From the NCBI GenBank assembly GCA_000156295.1, contig DS999224.1:206017-270016 (forward strand): a stretch of 64,000 bases of DNA. The letters are read 5' to 3'. Origin of the DNA: a marine gamma proteobacterium HTCC2148 (GTDB lineage Bacteria > Pseudomonadota > Gammaproteobacteria > Pseudomonadales > Halieaceae). The notes beneath the pieces were generated by a model that did not search any database, was not told the origin of the DNA, and was given only the letters and a program-made list of their open reading frames with translations. Positions 1-8,744 of the stretch are shown here, piece by piece. A program made the position numbers and the translations under genes. Each line of letters opens with the position of its first letter. Within the stretch, counting starts at the first letter, position 1.

Positions 1-342
<342 letters not shown>

Positions 343-515
343 ATAATCCAAGTTATTTGGATGGTGAGAATCCATCTGAAAGAAGACAGCGGATGTTGTG
401 ATTAAGTCCTGTGTTGTTAACAACACACCAAGAACAAGACAGCTTGATTTACCACCCTATTTGGAAGGCTAATGCCGTGCGATAGCACGTAAGACTCAAG
501 GCGTCCAAACCAGTT
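343..515 (+). other. 23S-5S internal transcribed spacer
   Basis: This spacer holds no tRNA gene. It contains a perfect 16-base palindrome at 411-426 (GTGTTGTTAACAACAC) and a small hairpin CGTGC-GATA-GCACG at about 478-491. Both are likely parts of the rRNA processing stems rather than genes. An apparent reading frame on the opposite strand across the spacer and 5S gene is spurious. Confidence 0.8.
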
Positions 516-635
516 TGCCTGGCGACAATAGAGCAATGGAACCACCTGACCCCATCCCGAACTCAGAAGTGAAACGTTGTATCGCCAATGGTAGTGTGGG
601 GTATCCCCATGTGAGAGTAGGTCATTGCCAGGCAT
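516..635 (+). rRNA. rrf: 5S ribosomal RNA
   Basis: The 120-base segment begins TGCCTGGCG and ends TGCCAGGCAT, so its ends pair to form helix I. The interior carries the typical CACCTGACCCCAT, CCGAACTCAGAAGTGAAAC and GAGAGTAGG blocks of gammaproteobacterial 5S rRNA. It lies about 175 bases after 23S in the same transcript. Confidence 0.97.
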
Positions 636-644
636 CTAAAAAGT

Positions 645-681
645 AAAACCCCCGTAGCGTAGGCTGCGGGGGTTTTGTTTT
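645..681 (+). terminator. rRNA operon rho-independent terminator
   Basis: A 14-bp stem (645-658 with 663-676, containing ACCCCCG/CGGGGGT and GTAGC/GCTGC) with a four-base loop is followed by a T-rich run (TTTTGTTTT). It sits ten bases after the 5S gene and ends the rRNA operon. Confidence 0.93.
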
Positions 682-834
682 ATGGGGAAGAAACTAGTGC
701 TGCGAAATGGGTCATTATTACCGGCAGTCTCAAGGAGGGTGATCTGATCGTGTGGCGATTCGAGGTGCAGGCTTTCTTGGCATCCTCTATTACGTTAGCC
801 TAGCGATTCGAATCACTTAACTGGAATGAAAATA

Positions 835-1206
835 ATGATTGGTTACACGACGATTGGCGTCAATGATATGGAGAAAGCAAAAGCTTTTTACACAGAACTG
901 CTGGCAGACCTTGGCGCGTCCCTCTTGATGGACATGGACCGCATAGCGTTTATTGGTACCGCTATGGACGCACCCATGTTGTCAATTTGTATACCTTATG
1001 ACGAGAATGACCCTCTGCCTGGAAATGGCAACATGGTTGCTATTACTGCTCCTAATAAAGAAAAGGCCGATGAGCTCTATCACAAAGCCATCAAGTTGGG
1101 CGCCATCTGCGAAGGCGAGCCGGGGCAGCGTATACCGGATATGTTTTACGGTGCCTATGTCCGAGATCCCGATGGCAACAAGCTGGTGTTTTACGTATTT
1201 GGCTGA
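835..1206 (+). CDS. VOC (glyoxalase/bleomycin resistance) fold protein
   Basis: Small protein of about 123 residues. It opens with IGYTTIGVNDMEKAKAFY, the usual first beta-strand and helix of the vicinal-oxygen-chelate fold. It closes with YVRDPDGNKLVFYVFG, the typical final strand carrying the metal-ligand glutamate region (here the position before LVFY is Lys/Leu rather than a clear Glu). Family members include glyoxalase I, dioxygenases and antibiotic-binding proteins, and the substrate cannot be told here. I prefer ATG 835 because GGA at 823-825 is then spaced nine bases upstream; ATG 826 is also possible. The following gene starts inside its 3' end. Confidence 0.85.
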   Translation: MIGYTTIGVNDMEKAKAFYTELLADLGASLLMDMDRIAFIGTAMDAPMLSICIPYDENDPLPGNGNMVAITAPNKEKADELYHKAIKLGAICEGEPGQRIPDMFYGAYVRDPDGNKLVFYVFG

Positions 1207-2110
1207 CCGCTGGCGGGCAGGGCTGGGCATTTTTTTGTGCAGCCTGTTGCTGGGATTACCCACCTCGACGCTTGCTCAGGATTCGCGCTACCAGCGCATA
1301 CTGGTGGCACTGCAAACTTCCGATGAAGCGCTGAAAAGCCGATTTGCTACCTCGGCGTTGCTGGAATTGACCGAGGTGTACCTTGCCGAAGCCGATTTGG
1401 CTCGCAAAGAATCAGAAGCGGCCCAGAACCCAGCCAAACTCAAAGCCTGGTCCAGGGCGGTCGAGCGATATGCCATCCAACTGACGTTGGTTGCAGAAGA
1501 TATCGAGTTGGGCTTGCCGGTGGAGTTTCGTTTGCATGCCCGTGAAGTGGCTGCGGTGAGTGTCGTCGGCCGTACGGTAATGTTGGCGCATCCCAGATAC
1601 AGCCAACAGGCTGCTTTTGAGCAATCGGTACTAATGCATTTTTGTCATGGCAGTATTTGCCGCGAGCTGACGGCAGTCGACAAGGCGCCAATACCCATTC
1701 CCATGTCACCTTCACTGATTGTTCCGCAGTGGACGTTCAGTGCACGTGGGCCCAGCTGTAGCCATATTAACTTGCAAATCAGCTTCAGGGATCAGGGTGT
1801 TCTTTCCCAGCAGAAACAGCTCTGCCAACAATTGATGCAGGAAGTGGAGATGCTGGCGACCGAACTCGGTTGGCAGATACGTCATGAGGTGGCTGTCGAC
1901 TGGGAAACGCTGAGTGTAAAACCTACGCCCATGCGGCCCGAGCACCTGGTGCTGCTAAACGATGCGGGCGACTCCCTATTGATATCCCTGCCTTTGCTTT
2001 ATAGCACTCCCGGTTTGTTAGAAACACTGTCTCCATGGCTGCGCCAACGCCATGTCAGTGACGGTCCACCAGAGGTGCTCCTGGACTCAAAAGCTCTGGG
2101 CTGGGAGTGA
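1172..2110 (+). CDS. secreted protein of unknown function
   Basis: I do not recognise the family. The protein has a clear Sec signal peptide: a basic stretch (RWRAG), the hydrophobic core LGIFLCSLLLGLP, then cleavage near TLA|QDS. The mature part is about 280 residues, helical at first (alanine- and glutamate-rich), with cysteines in HFCHGSICREL and PSCSH. The start is uncertain. ATG 1172 gives a 35-base overlap with the upstream VOC gene. TTG 1199 overlaps its stop and gives a shorter, more usual signal peptide. The tight overlap suggests co-translation with the VOC gene. Likely periplasmic. Confidence 0.75.
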   Translation: MATSWCFTYLADRWRAGLGIFLCSLLLGLPTSTLAQDSRYQRILVALQTSDEALKSRFATSALLELTEVYLAEADLARKESEAAQNPAKLKAWSRAVERYAIQLTLVAEDIELGLPVEFRLHAREVAAVSVVGRTVMLAHPRYSQQAAFEQSVLMHFCHGSICRELTAVDKAPIPIPMSPSLIVPQWTFSARGPSCSHINLQISFRDQGVLSQQKQLCQQLMQEVEMLATELGWQIRHEVAVDWETLSVKPTPMRPEHLVLLNDAGDSLLISLPLLYSTPGLLETLSPWLRQRHVSDGPPEVLLDSKALGWE

Positions 2111-2196
2111 CCAAATAATGCAGAGGGAGCATCCGCTGACCCAAACAGCTTAGTGTCGTAATATGGGCGCTTGCTTTATTAAAAGACTATCTGTGG

Positions 2197-2862
2197 ATGA
2201 AAGATAAAACAGGCACACAAAAGCTCGGCCTCAGTCAGCAGGAGCAACAGCGACTTGCCCGCATCGGTGATGAGCTGCGAGAAGGCATAGCGACGCTGAC
2301 TGACATTGGTGCTGCGGTGAGTATTTTTGGCAGCGCTCGGTCCAAGCCTGATGCCTGGGAGTATGTTGCCGCACATGATCTGGCTCGTATGCTTGCGAGC
2401 GAAGGCATCACTGTGGTTACCGGCGGTGGTCCGGGGGTTATGGAAGCCGGTAACTCGGGCGCAAAAGGTCAGCCCGGTGCTTCAGTTGGGTTGAATATTG
2501 AACTGCCACACGAACAGTTGGCTAATCCCTATCTGGATATTGATCTCGATTTTCGCTATTTTTTTACCCGTAAATTTCTACTCATCCGCTACGCCATTGG
2601 GTTCGCTATTTTTCCCGGTGGCTTTGGCACAGTCGACGAATTGTTTGAACTATTAACCCTGGTTCAAACTGGAAAGCTCACCCGCAGGCCAATCGTTCTT
2701 GTCGGGCGAGAGTACTGGAGTGGACTCTATCAGTGGTTGCTAGAACAGGTGCAGTCAAAGGGCTTTATCAGTGATGATGACCTCGACATCGTAGAGATTG
2801 TCGATAGCGCAGAAGAGGCGGCAGCAATCCTTCTGGAATACTATCGCCGCGACCATTTATGA
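2197..2862 (+). CDS. LOG-family protein (cytokinin riboside 5'-monophosphate phosphoribohydrolase-like)
   Basis: This 221-residue Rossmann-fold protein carries the LOG signature: [14 protein letters not shown] near residue 75 and [12 protein letters not shown] near residue 145, the nucleotide-binding and catalytic Glu motifs. An early strand reads [12 protein letters not shown]. Characterised family members remove ribose 5-phosphate from nucleoside monophosphates; many bacterial members were once called lysine decarboxylases in error. The stop codon overlaps that of convergent tex: TTA and TGA lie side by side, so the two genes share six bases with no room for a terminator between them. Confidence 0.9.
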   Translation: MKDKTGTQKLGLSQQEQQRLARIGDELREGIATLTDIGAAVSIFGSARSKPDAWEYVAAHDLARMLASEGITVVTGGGPGVMEAGNSGAKGQPGASVGLNIELPHEQLANPYLDIDLDFRYFFTRKFLLIRYAIGFAIFPGGFGTVDELFELLTLVQTGKLTRRPIVLVGREYWSGLYQWLLEQVQSKGFISDDDLDIVEIVDSAEEAAAILLEYYRRDHL

Positions 2863-5175
2863 ACGTTGCTTAGCGTTGGCGAAGGCAGCTGCGAACGCAT
2901 TGTTCTTGGCTGGCTGTTCTTGGCGCGGCTTGGGGGGACGCTGGTTGGCGTCGTTGCTGCCACGACGTTGACTGCCGCCGCGTTTTTCAGCTTGCTCACC
3001 CGCCTTGTCTGAAAGGCGCATGGAAAGTCCGATGCGCTTTCTCGGCGCGTCCACTTCCATAACCTTCACTCTGACAACATCACCTGCTTTGACCACGTCC
3101 CGGGGGTCCTTCACAAACTTCTCAGCCAGCGCCGAGATGTGCACCAGTCCATCCTGGTGTACGCCGATGTCTATGAAGGCGCCAAAGTTGGTCACATTGG
3201 TTACTGTGCCTTCCAGAACCATGTCCGGACGCAGGTCGGATATTTTTTCTACCCCATCCTGAAATTCAGCCATTTTGAACTCTGGTCGTGGGTCACGTCC
3301 GGGCTTGTCCAGTTCCGAAATAATATCCTGAACGGTTGGCAGTCCCACCGTGTCGCTGATGTAGTCAGCAGCATTCAGGGCGCGCAGGAAACCACTGTCG
3401 CCGATGATACTGCGCACTTCTTTACCACGGTGGTTGGCAATTTTTTGCACTACGCCGTAGGACTCCGGGTGCACGGCGGAGGCATCCAGCGGGTTGCTTC
3501 CACCGCTGACTCGCAGGAAGCCTGCAGCCTGTTCAAAGGTTTTTTCTCCAAAGCGACAGACTTTTAGTAGCGCCTTGCGATCGGTGAAGCTGCCCTGTTC
3601 GTCGCGCAAATTAACAATATTCGTGGCGATGCTCTGGTTGAGCCCCGATACTCGGGCCAGCAACGGTACCGAAGCCGTATTCACATCGACGCCCACGGCA
3701 TTCACGCAGTCTTCCACCACGGCATCCAACTGCCGAGCGAGTTGTACCTGGCTGACATCATGCTGGTACTGACCTACACCAATCGACTTGGGTTCAATTT
3801 TTACCAGTTCCGCTAATGGATCCTGCAGTCGGCGAGCGATAGAGATAGCGCCGCGTATGGTTACATCGAGATCCGGAAACTCGCGGGAGGCAAATTCTGA
3901 GGCGGAGTAGATCGAAGCTCCTGCCTCGTTAACCATGACCTTGCGACAGTTGAGGTCGGGGTTGGCATTGAACAGATCACCAACAAACTTGTCGGTTTCC
4001 CGGCCGGCAGTGCCGTTGCCGATGGCAATGAGTTCGACCTTATGTTGACGGATCATATGCAGCAGTGTGGCGCCCGCCTCCTGAATGCGTTTCTGCGGCG
4101 GATTAGGGAAAATAGCACCGTGATCCAGAACTTTGCCATTGGCATCGATTACCGCAACCTTCACTCCCGTGCGCAGACCCGGATCCAGTCCAATGGTGGC
4201 CTTCTGCCCAGCTGGCGCCGCTAACAGGAGGTCTTGTAGATTGTGGGCGAAGACTTCAATGGCGCCTGCCTCGGCGCGCTCACGTAGCTGTCCCAGCAAG
4301 TCGGTTTGCAAATGGGTTAGTAACTTGACTCTCCAGGTCCAGCGTACGGCTTCACGCAGCCAGCGATCGGCAGCCCTTGCCTTGTCTTCGATATTCCAAT
4401 GTTCAGCGATCATTGCCTCACAAGGATGGGCGTCGATGGGCTTTTCCTGTGCATGCATTACCAGATTGATATTGAGAATACCCTCGTTGCGTCCGCGGAA
4501 CATCGCTAGCGCACGATGAGAAGGGGTCTTGGCCAGCGCTTCGGTATGTTCAAAGTAATCGCGAAATTTGGCACCTTCCTGTTCCTTGCCTTCGACCAGG
4601 CGCGAAGCAAGCTGCGCGTTATCCGTTAAAAACTGTCGTAGTTTGGCGAGCAGATCAGCATCTTCAGCGAAGCGTTCCATCAGAATTTGGCGAGCGCCAT
4701 CAAGGGCTGCTTTACTATCACTGATACCAGCTTCTTCGTTGAGGTATTGCTCAGCGAGTGCCTCGGGTATTTGTTGTGGGTCGTTCCATAGCAAGTTGGC
4801 CAGTGGCTCCAGCCCTGCTTCTCGCGCGATTTGCGCCTTGGTGCGGCGTTTGGGTTTGTAAGGCAGATACAAATCTTCCAACCGGTTCTTGGTGTCTGCC
4901 TCCAGTAGGGACTTTTTCAGAGCGGGTGTTAGTTTGTCTTGCTCTTCGATGCTAGCCAGAATTGTACCGCGCCTGTCTTCTAATTCTCGCAAGTAATGCA
5001 AGCGCTCTTCCAGTAGTCGCATTTGACTGTCGTCCAATTCGCCAGTCACTTCTTTGCGGTAACGCGCAATGAAAGGCACGGTAGACCCCTCATCTAAGAG
5101 GCGTATCGCTGCATTTACCTGAGCCTCACGCACGGCGAGTTCTTCCGCAATGCGTTGGGAAATTGATTGAGTCAT
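2857..5175 (-). CDS. tex: Tex family RNA-binding transcription accessory protein
   Basis: The protein has 772 residues, the usual Tex length. It has an N-terminal helical region, a YqgF/RNase H-like domain beginning [17 protein letters not shown] (about residue 325), a helix-hairpin-helix segment around [17 protein letters not shown] (about residue 500) and a C-terminal S1 domain ([19 protein letters not shown], about residue 650). Its tail is basic and Gln/Asn-rich. Tex binds nucleic acid and acts in transcription and RNA metabolism; its detailed role varies between species. The gene stands alone, convergent with the LOG gene and preceded by about 155 bases of non-coding DNA. Confidence 0.95.
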   Translation of the reverse strand: MTQSISQRIAEELAVREAQVNAAIRLLDEGSTVPFIARYRKEVTGELDDSQMRLLEERLHYLRELEDRRGTILASIEEQDKLTPALKKSLLEADTKNRLEDLYLPYKPKRRTKAQIAREAGLEPLANLLWNDPQQIPEALAEQYLNEEAGISDSKAALDGARQILMERFAEDADLLAKLRQFLTDNAQLASRLVEGKEQEGAKFRDYFEHTEALAKTPSHRALAMFRGRNEGILNINLVMHAQEKPIDAHPCEAMIAEHWNIEDKARAADRWLREAVRWTWRVKLLTHLQTDLLGQLRERAEAGAIEVFAHNLQDLLLAAPAGQKATIGLDPGLRTGVKVAVIDANGKVLDHGAIFPNPPQKRIQEAGATLLHMIRQHKVELIAIGNGTAGRETDKFVGDLFNANPDLNCRKVMVNEAGASIYSASEFASREFPDLDVTIRGAISIARRLQDPLAELVKIEPKSIGVGQYQHDVSQVQLARQLDAVVEDCVNAVGVDVNTASVPLLARVSGLNQSIATNIVNLRDEQGSFTDRKALLKVCRFGEKTFEQAAGFLRVSGGSNPLDASAVHPESYGVVQKIANHRGKEVRSIIGDSGFLRALNAADYISDTVGLPTVQDIISELDKPGRDPRPEFKMAEFQDGVEKISDLRPDMVLEGTVTNVTNFGAFIDIGVHQDGLVHISALAEKFVKDPRDVVKAGDVVRVKVMEVDAPRKRIGLSMRLSDKAGEQAEKRGGSQRRGSNDANQRPPKPRQEQPAKNNAFAAAFANAKQRS

Positions 5176-5330
5176 GTTTTATTTATCTTATTTAGATAGC
5201 GGCTGTACTAACTGCGTGGAGCAGCATTATGCGGCAGGGGGAGCGCTATTACGATATAGAAATTTAGCTATTTTTGTGCCAGCCACACCTGCCCTGGACA
5301 GCAGCAAGCGTGTTCCACCTCCGTCGTTTG

Positions 5331-5732
5331 CTATTGACGGAATTTTTTGACGGCGGTTAGCAACTGACGGCAGGTAATTTGCCCGATCAACTTTCCGTTT
5401 TCCACCACAGGGCGCCTGCGCTTGTTCTTGGTCAGCATATCCTGTGCGATATCAACAATATCTTCGTCCGGATGAGCTACAACCAGGTTATCGGAGGCCA
5501 TGTGTTCTCGCACTGGGCCAACACTGGTTTTGTTGTAGGTGGCACTAAGCACCGCCCGCAGACAATCCAGCTCGGACAGAATGCCAACCAGGTTATTAGT
5601 ATCGTCGACAACGCAAAGGCCAGAAATTTTATTGTCGATAATGATTTGCATGGCTTCAAGCATATTGGCGTCGGCTTTCACCTTCACCGGATGGGGCAAC
5701 ATATAATCGCGCAGACTTACGGAATGAAGCAT
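5331..5732 (-). CDS. tandem CBS-domain protein
   Basis: The 133-residue soluble protein consists of two CBS modules: residues 10-65 (DYMLPHPVKVKADANMLEAM, GLCVVDDTNNLVGILSELD) and 73-130 (HMASDNLVVAHPDEDIVDIA, RRRPVVENGKLIGQIT). CBS pairs usually bind adenosine nucleotides and act as energy sensors; nothing here shows the partner. A good ribosome site (AAGGAG, six bases from ATG) is present. The gene lies only 37 bases after nuoN on the same strand, so it may be the last gene of the complex I transcript. Confidence 0.9.
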   Translation of the reverse strand: MLHSVSLRDYMLPHPVKVKADANMLEAMQIIIDNKISGLCVVDDTNNLVGILSELDCLRAVLSATYNKTSVGPVREHMASDNLVVAHPDEDIVDIAQDMLTKNKRRRPVVENGKLIGQITCRQLLTAVKKFRQ

Positions 5733-5769
5733 AAATAACTCCTTAGTGTGGCCGAACCCCAGCCGCTTC

Positions 5770-7215
5770 CTAAAGTATAGACCCTAAAACTGCTATTAGA
5801 GACTGAGGCATGATTCCCAGCACTAAAATGCTGGCGATGAGCAAACAGGACAGGGCTTTGCCGGACCAGCCGGGAGAAAGCTCTATCGCGTCCTTGTGTT
5901 CTTCAGCGTGTTTTGTCATGTAAAAAACGACGCGCAGATAATAGTAAATGCTGATGCCGCTACCGATGATCAGTGCGGCCAATAGAATCCAGTTGCTGCC
6001 GCTGACGGCTGCACTGAAAATGTAAAACTTGCCGATGAAGCCAGCTGTTAAGGGTATTCCCGCCAGTGAAAGCAGCGCTACCAGCATTAGCCCTGCCAGC
6101 ACAGGTTGGCGCCAGAAAAGACCGCTGACATGTTGCAGCTGCACTTGCTCTCGTTCTACACGCTTTTCATTGATCAAAGTAAGCAGACCGAAAGCGGCGA
6201 GTGTCGTTGCCGTGTAAGCGATCAGGTAAAAGGCGGCGGCTTCTATCGCGATGTCGCGGTTGCTTAGGTCGAGGCAAACCATAAACACAATCAGTAGATA
6301 GCCGATATGTGCGATAGAGGAATAGGCAAGCATGCGCTTGATGTTGGTTTGTTGTAGGGCGAGCAGGTTGCCTGCGAGCATACTCAGTATGGCCATCAGT
6401 CCGGTAAGTTCTACCAGTCGTTCATAGCGGAACAGGTTCGCTTCCAGGAACAGCCTTAATAAGACGACGAACACAGCGGCCTTGCCTACTGAGGCGAGAA
6501 AACCACTGATAGGAGCAGGCGCGCCATCGTAAACATCCGGTGTCCACAGGTGGAACGGCACAGCTGATAACTTGAAGGCGAGACCTGCCAGAATCATGGC
6601 TGCTCCTGCCATCGGTAATGCAGCTCCCATATCGCTTTGTTCCAGCGCGGTGCCCAGCTCACTGAAGTGTAGGGTGCCGGTGGTGGCGTAAAGCAGAGCA
6701 AAGCCAAACAGAAGTGTTGCGGAAGCTGCGCCAGACAGGACCAGGTACTTGATTGCAGCTTCCAGGGGAAGTAATGATCGGTTTGGATAGGCGATAAGCG
6801 CGTAAAGAGATACGGAAAGCAGCTCCAACCCCAGCAGCAATGAAGCCAGATGCACCGCGTAGGCTAATACACAGGCGCCCAGGGTGGCGAGAATCAACAA
6901 CAGGAAGTATTCCTCTGGCTCATCCCCGTGATGTTGAATGTAGTCCAGCGATAGCACGCAGGTGACAGCGCCGGCAAGCGTAAACAGGATGCAAAACAGC
7001 AGGCTGTAAGTATCAGCTTGCAGTAACGCACCCACCTGCAGGGGAGCTGTGTCGTTGGCGTAAAAACAGGAGGCGCTGGCCAGCAATAGCGACACTGTCG
7101 CCACGACGGCAGTGAGTCTGACACTCCGCAGAAAAGCGATCTGTAACATGACCGCGGTTGCGCCAAGGGCTAACATCAGCAGTGGGGCGATGGCGACAAA
7201 CTCATTCATTATCAC
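5770..7215 (-). CDS. nuoN: NADH-quinone oxidoreductase subunit N
   Basis: This is a membrane antiporter-like subunit of respiratory complex I, of about 480 residues with many hydrophobic segments. Family landmarks are present: LLGLELLSVSLYALI, LSGAASATLLFG, KLSAVPFHLWTPDVYDGAP and RMLAYSSIAHIGYLL, carrying the conserved TM lysines and glutamate used in proton translocation. The start is either GTG 7215, overlapping the nuoM stop as GTGA, or ATG 7209. Last nuo gene; the CBS gene follows. Confidence 0.96.
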   Translation of the reverse strand: MIMNEFVAIAPLLMLALGATAVMLQIAFLRSVRLTAVVATVSLLLASASCFYANDTAPLQVGALLQADTYSLLFCILFTLAGAVTCVLSLDYIQHHGDEPEEYFLLLILATLGACVLAYAVHLASLLLGLELLSVSLYALIAYPNRSLLPLEAAIKYLVLSGAASATLLFGFALLYATTGTLHFSELGTALEQSDMGAALPMAGAAMILAGLAFKLSAVPFHLWTPDVYDGAPAPISGFLASVGKAAVFVVLLRLFLEANLFRYERLVELTGLMAILSMLAGNLLALQQTNIKRMLAYSSIAHIGYLLIVFMVCLDLSNRDIAIEAAAFYLIAYTATTLAAFGLLTLINEKRVEREQVQLQHVSGLFWRQPVLAGLMLVALLSLAGIPLTAGFIGKFYIFSAAVSGSNWILLAALIIGSGISIYYYLRVVFYMTKHAEEHKDAIELSPGWSGKALSCLLIASILVLGIMPQSLIAVLGSIL

Positions 7216-8744
7216 GGCGTGCCTCCAGGGATATTTCCAGCGAGGGTCTCGGGGACGTTGACGATCAGCGGTTGCAGTCCCTCAAGCACCGGTTGGGTGA
7301 GATCAAATACAGGTTGGGGATAGAGCCCCAGCCAAAGCAGGGCCGCCATCATTATCACCATGGCGCCCATTTCCCTGCGGTCAAAGTCTTGTAGCTTTCG
7401 TTCCTCGTCTGGCTTGCCCTGGAAGGTTTTCTGCATCAACCAGAGTGAGTAAATTGCGGCCGTTATCAGGCCTATCGCTGCCGCGGCTGTCATCCAGGGA
7501 GAGACGGCGAACAGCCCGGCTAACACCAAAAACTCGGCAACAAAGTTGCCCATACCGGGCAAGCCGAGCGAGGCAACAGCGAAGAACATTGCGCATGCTC
7601 CCATGCGAGGTGCGTTATACCAGAGACCACCCATACGGTTCATATCTCGAGTGTGCAGCCGGTGCTGCAGAGCTCCCGCCATCATAAACAGTGCTGCGGT
7701 GCTGACTCCGTGGGCCACCATTTGCATGATCGCACCCTGCAAGGCCAAACTATTCCAGGCGTAAAGCCCCAGTAACACGAACCCCATGTGGCTAACACTT
7801 GAATAGGCGACCAGCCGTTTGAAGTCGCTCTGGGCGAAGGCGAGCACCGCTCCATAGATAATACCGACTGTACCAAGAGTCATGGCAATTGGGGCGAATT
7901 GCATAGAGGCTTCTGGAAACAGAGGGATACAGAAGCGCAGCAAGCCGTACGCGCCAGTCTTTAGCAGGATTCCGGCAAGCAGCACACTGCCAGCAGTTGG
8001 GGCTTGGGTATGCGCATCCGGCAACCAGGTGTGAAACGGAAAGCCAGGTAACTTTACGGTGAAGGCAAGGAAAAAGCCGAGCATAGTGAGCATGCCAGCC
8101 TTGCCTGTTGGAGCGCTGCCGAGCAAGTCACCGTAGCTGAAACTGATGTCGCCATCACCTGCTCCCTGCACTGCCAATACGATAATCGACAGCAACATCA
8201 ACAGGCCGGAAACCTGAGTGAAAATAAAGAACTTCATTGCTGCGTAGCCGCGATTCTCGTGTCCCCAGATGGCGATAAGCAGGTACATGGGAATGAGCAT
8301 GACTTCCCAGAACAAGAAGAACAGGAACAGGTCCAGGGCCAAAAATACGCCGATAACTCCGGTCAGCGTCCACAACAGGTTGGCCTGGAATAAACCGGGA
8401 TTGAACTCTATTTCGTTCCAGGACGAGACAATAGCAATAGCGCCCAATGCCAGGGTCAGTATGAGCATTAGCAGGCTTAGGCCGTCCATACCAAGTTCCA
8501 GGCTGATTCCGAAACGAGGTATCCATTCATGACGACTGTAAAGCAGCCAGTTCTCGGCCTTGCTTGGCTCAGTGACCATATTGAAAGTATCAGCAGGAAT
8601 GCCTGAAATGGTCGATAGCAACAACAACATACCAAGGATAACCGTGGCCATTGCTATCCAGCGAGGAAGATTAGGATTGAAGCGCTCGCTTTGCCAGGCG
8701 ACAACGCCTCCCGCAAGCAGCAACATAATGAGCTCCAGCATCAT
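7212..8744 (-). CDS. nuoM: NADH-quinone oxidoreductase subunit M
   Basis: This is the second antiporter-like subunit of complex I, 510 residues from ATG 8744. It has the expected FLFFLFWEVMLIPMYLLI (TM5 Glu), GFFLAFTVKLPGFPFHTWLP and RLVAYSSVSHMGFVLLG blocks. The reading frame is open further upstream, but ATG 8744 overlaps the nuoL stop as ATGA and is preceded by AAGGAA, so it is the real start. It overlaps nuoN downstream by three or four bases, which implies coupled translation. Confidence 0.96.
   Translation of the reverse strand: MMLELIMLLLAGGVVAWQSERFNPNLPRWIAMATVILGMLLLLSTISGIPADTFNMVTEPSKAENWLLYSRHEWIPRFGISLELGMDGLSLLMLILTLALGAIAIVSSWNEIEFNPGLFQANLLWTLTGVIGVFLALDLFLFFLFWEVMLIPMYLLIAIWGHENRGYAAMKFFIFTQVSGLLMLLSIIVLAVQGAGDGDISFSYGDLLGSAPTGKAGMLTMLGFFLAFTVKLPGFPFHTWLPDAHTQAPTAGSVLLAGILLKTGAYGLLRFCIPLFPEASMQFAPIAMTLGTVGIIYGAVLAFAQSDFKRLVAYSSVSHMGFVLLGLYAWNSLALQGAIMQMVAHGVSTAALFMMAGALQHRLHTRDMNRMGGLWYNAPRMGACAMFFAVASLGLPGMGNFVAEFLVLAGLFAVSPWMTAAAAIGLITAAIYSLWLMQKTFQGKPDEERKLQDFDRREMGAMVIMMAALLWLGLYPQPVFDLTQPVLEGLQPLIVNVPETLAGNIPGGTP

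Noticed and set aside
343-515. tRNA gene in the rRNA spacer
   Set aside because: No cloverleaf or T-loop sequence; tRNAs usually lie between 16S and 23S, outside this window.
417-635. Reverse-strand open frame of 72 codons
   Set aside because: It lies across the 23S-5S spacer and the 5S rRNA gene.
953-1171. Long N-terminal extension of the secreted protein at 1172-2110
   Set aside because: This stretch is the VOC gene read in another frame; its composition is not protein-like and the signal peptide begins after it.
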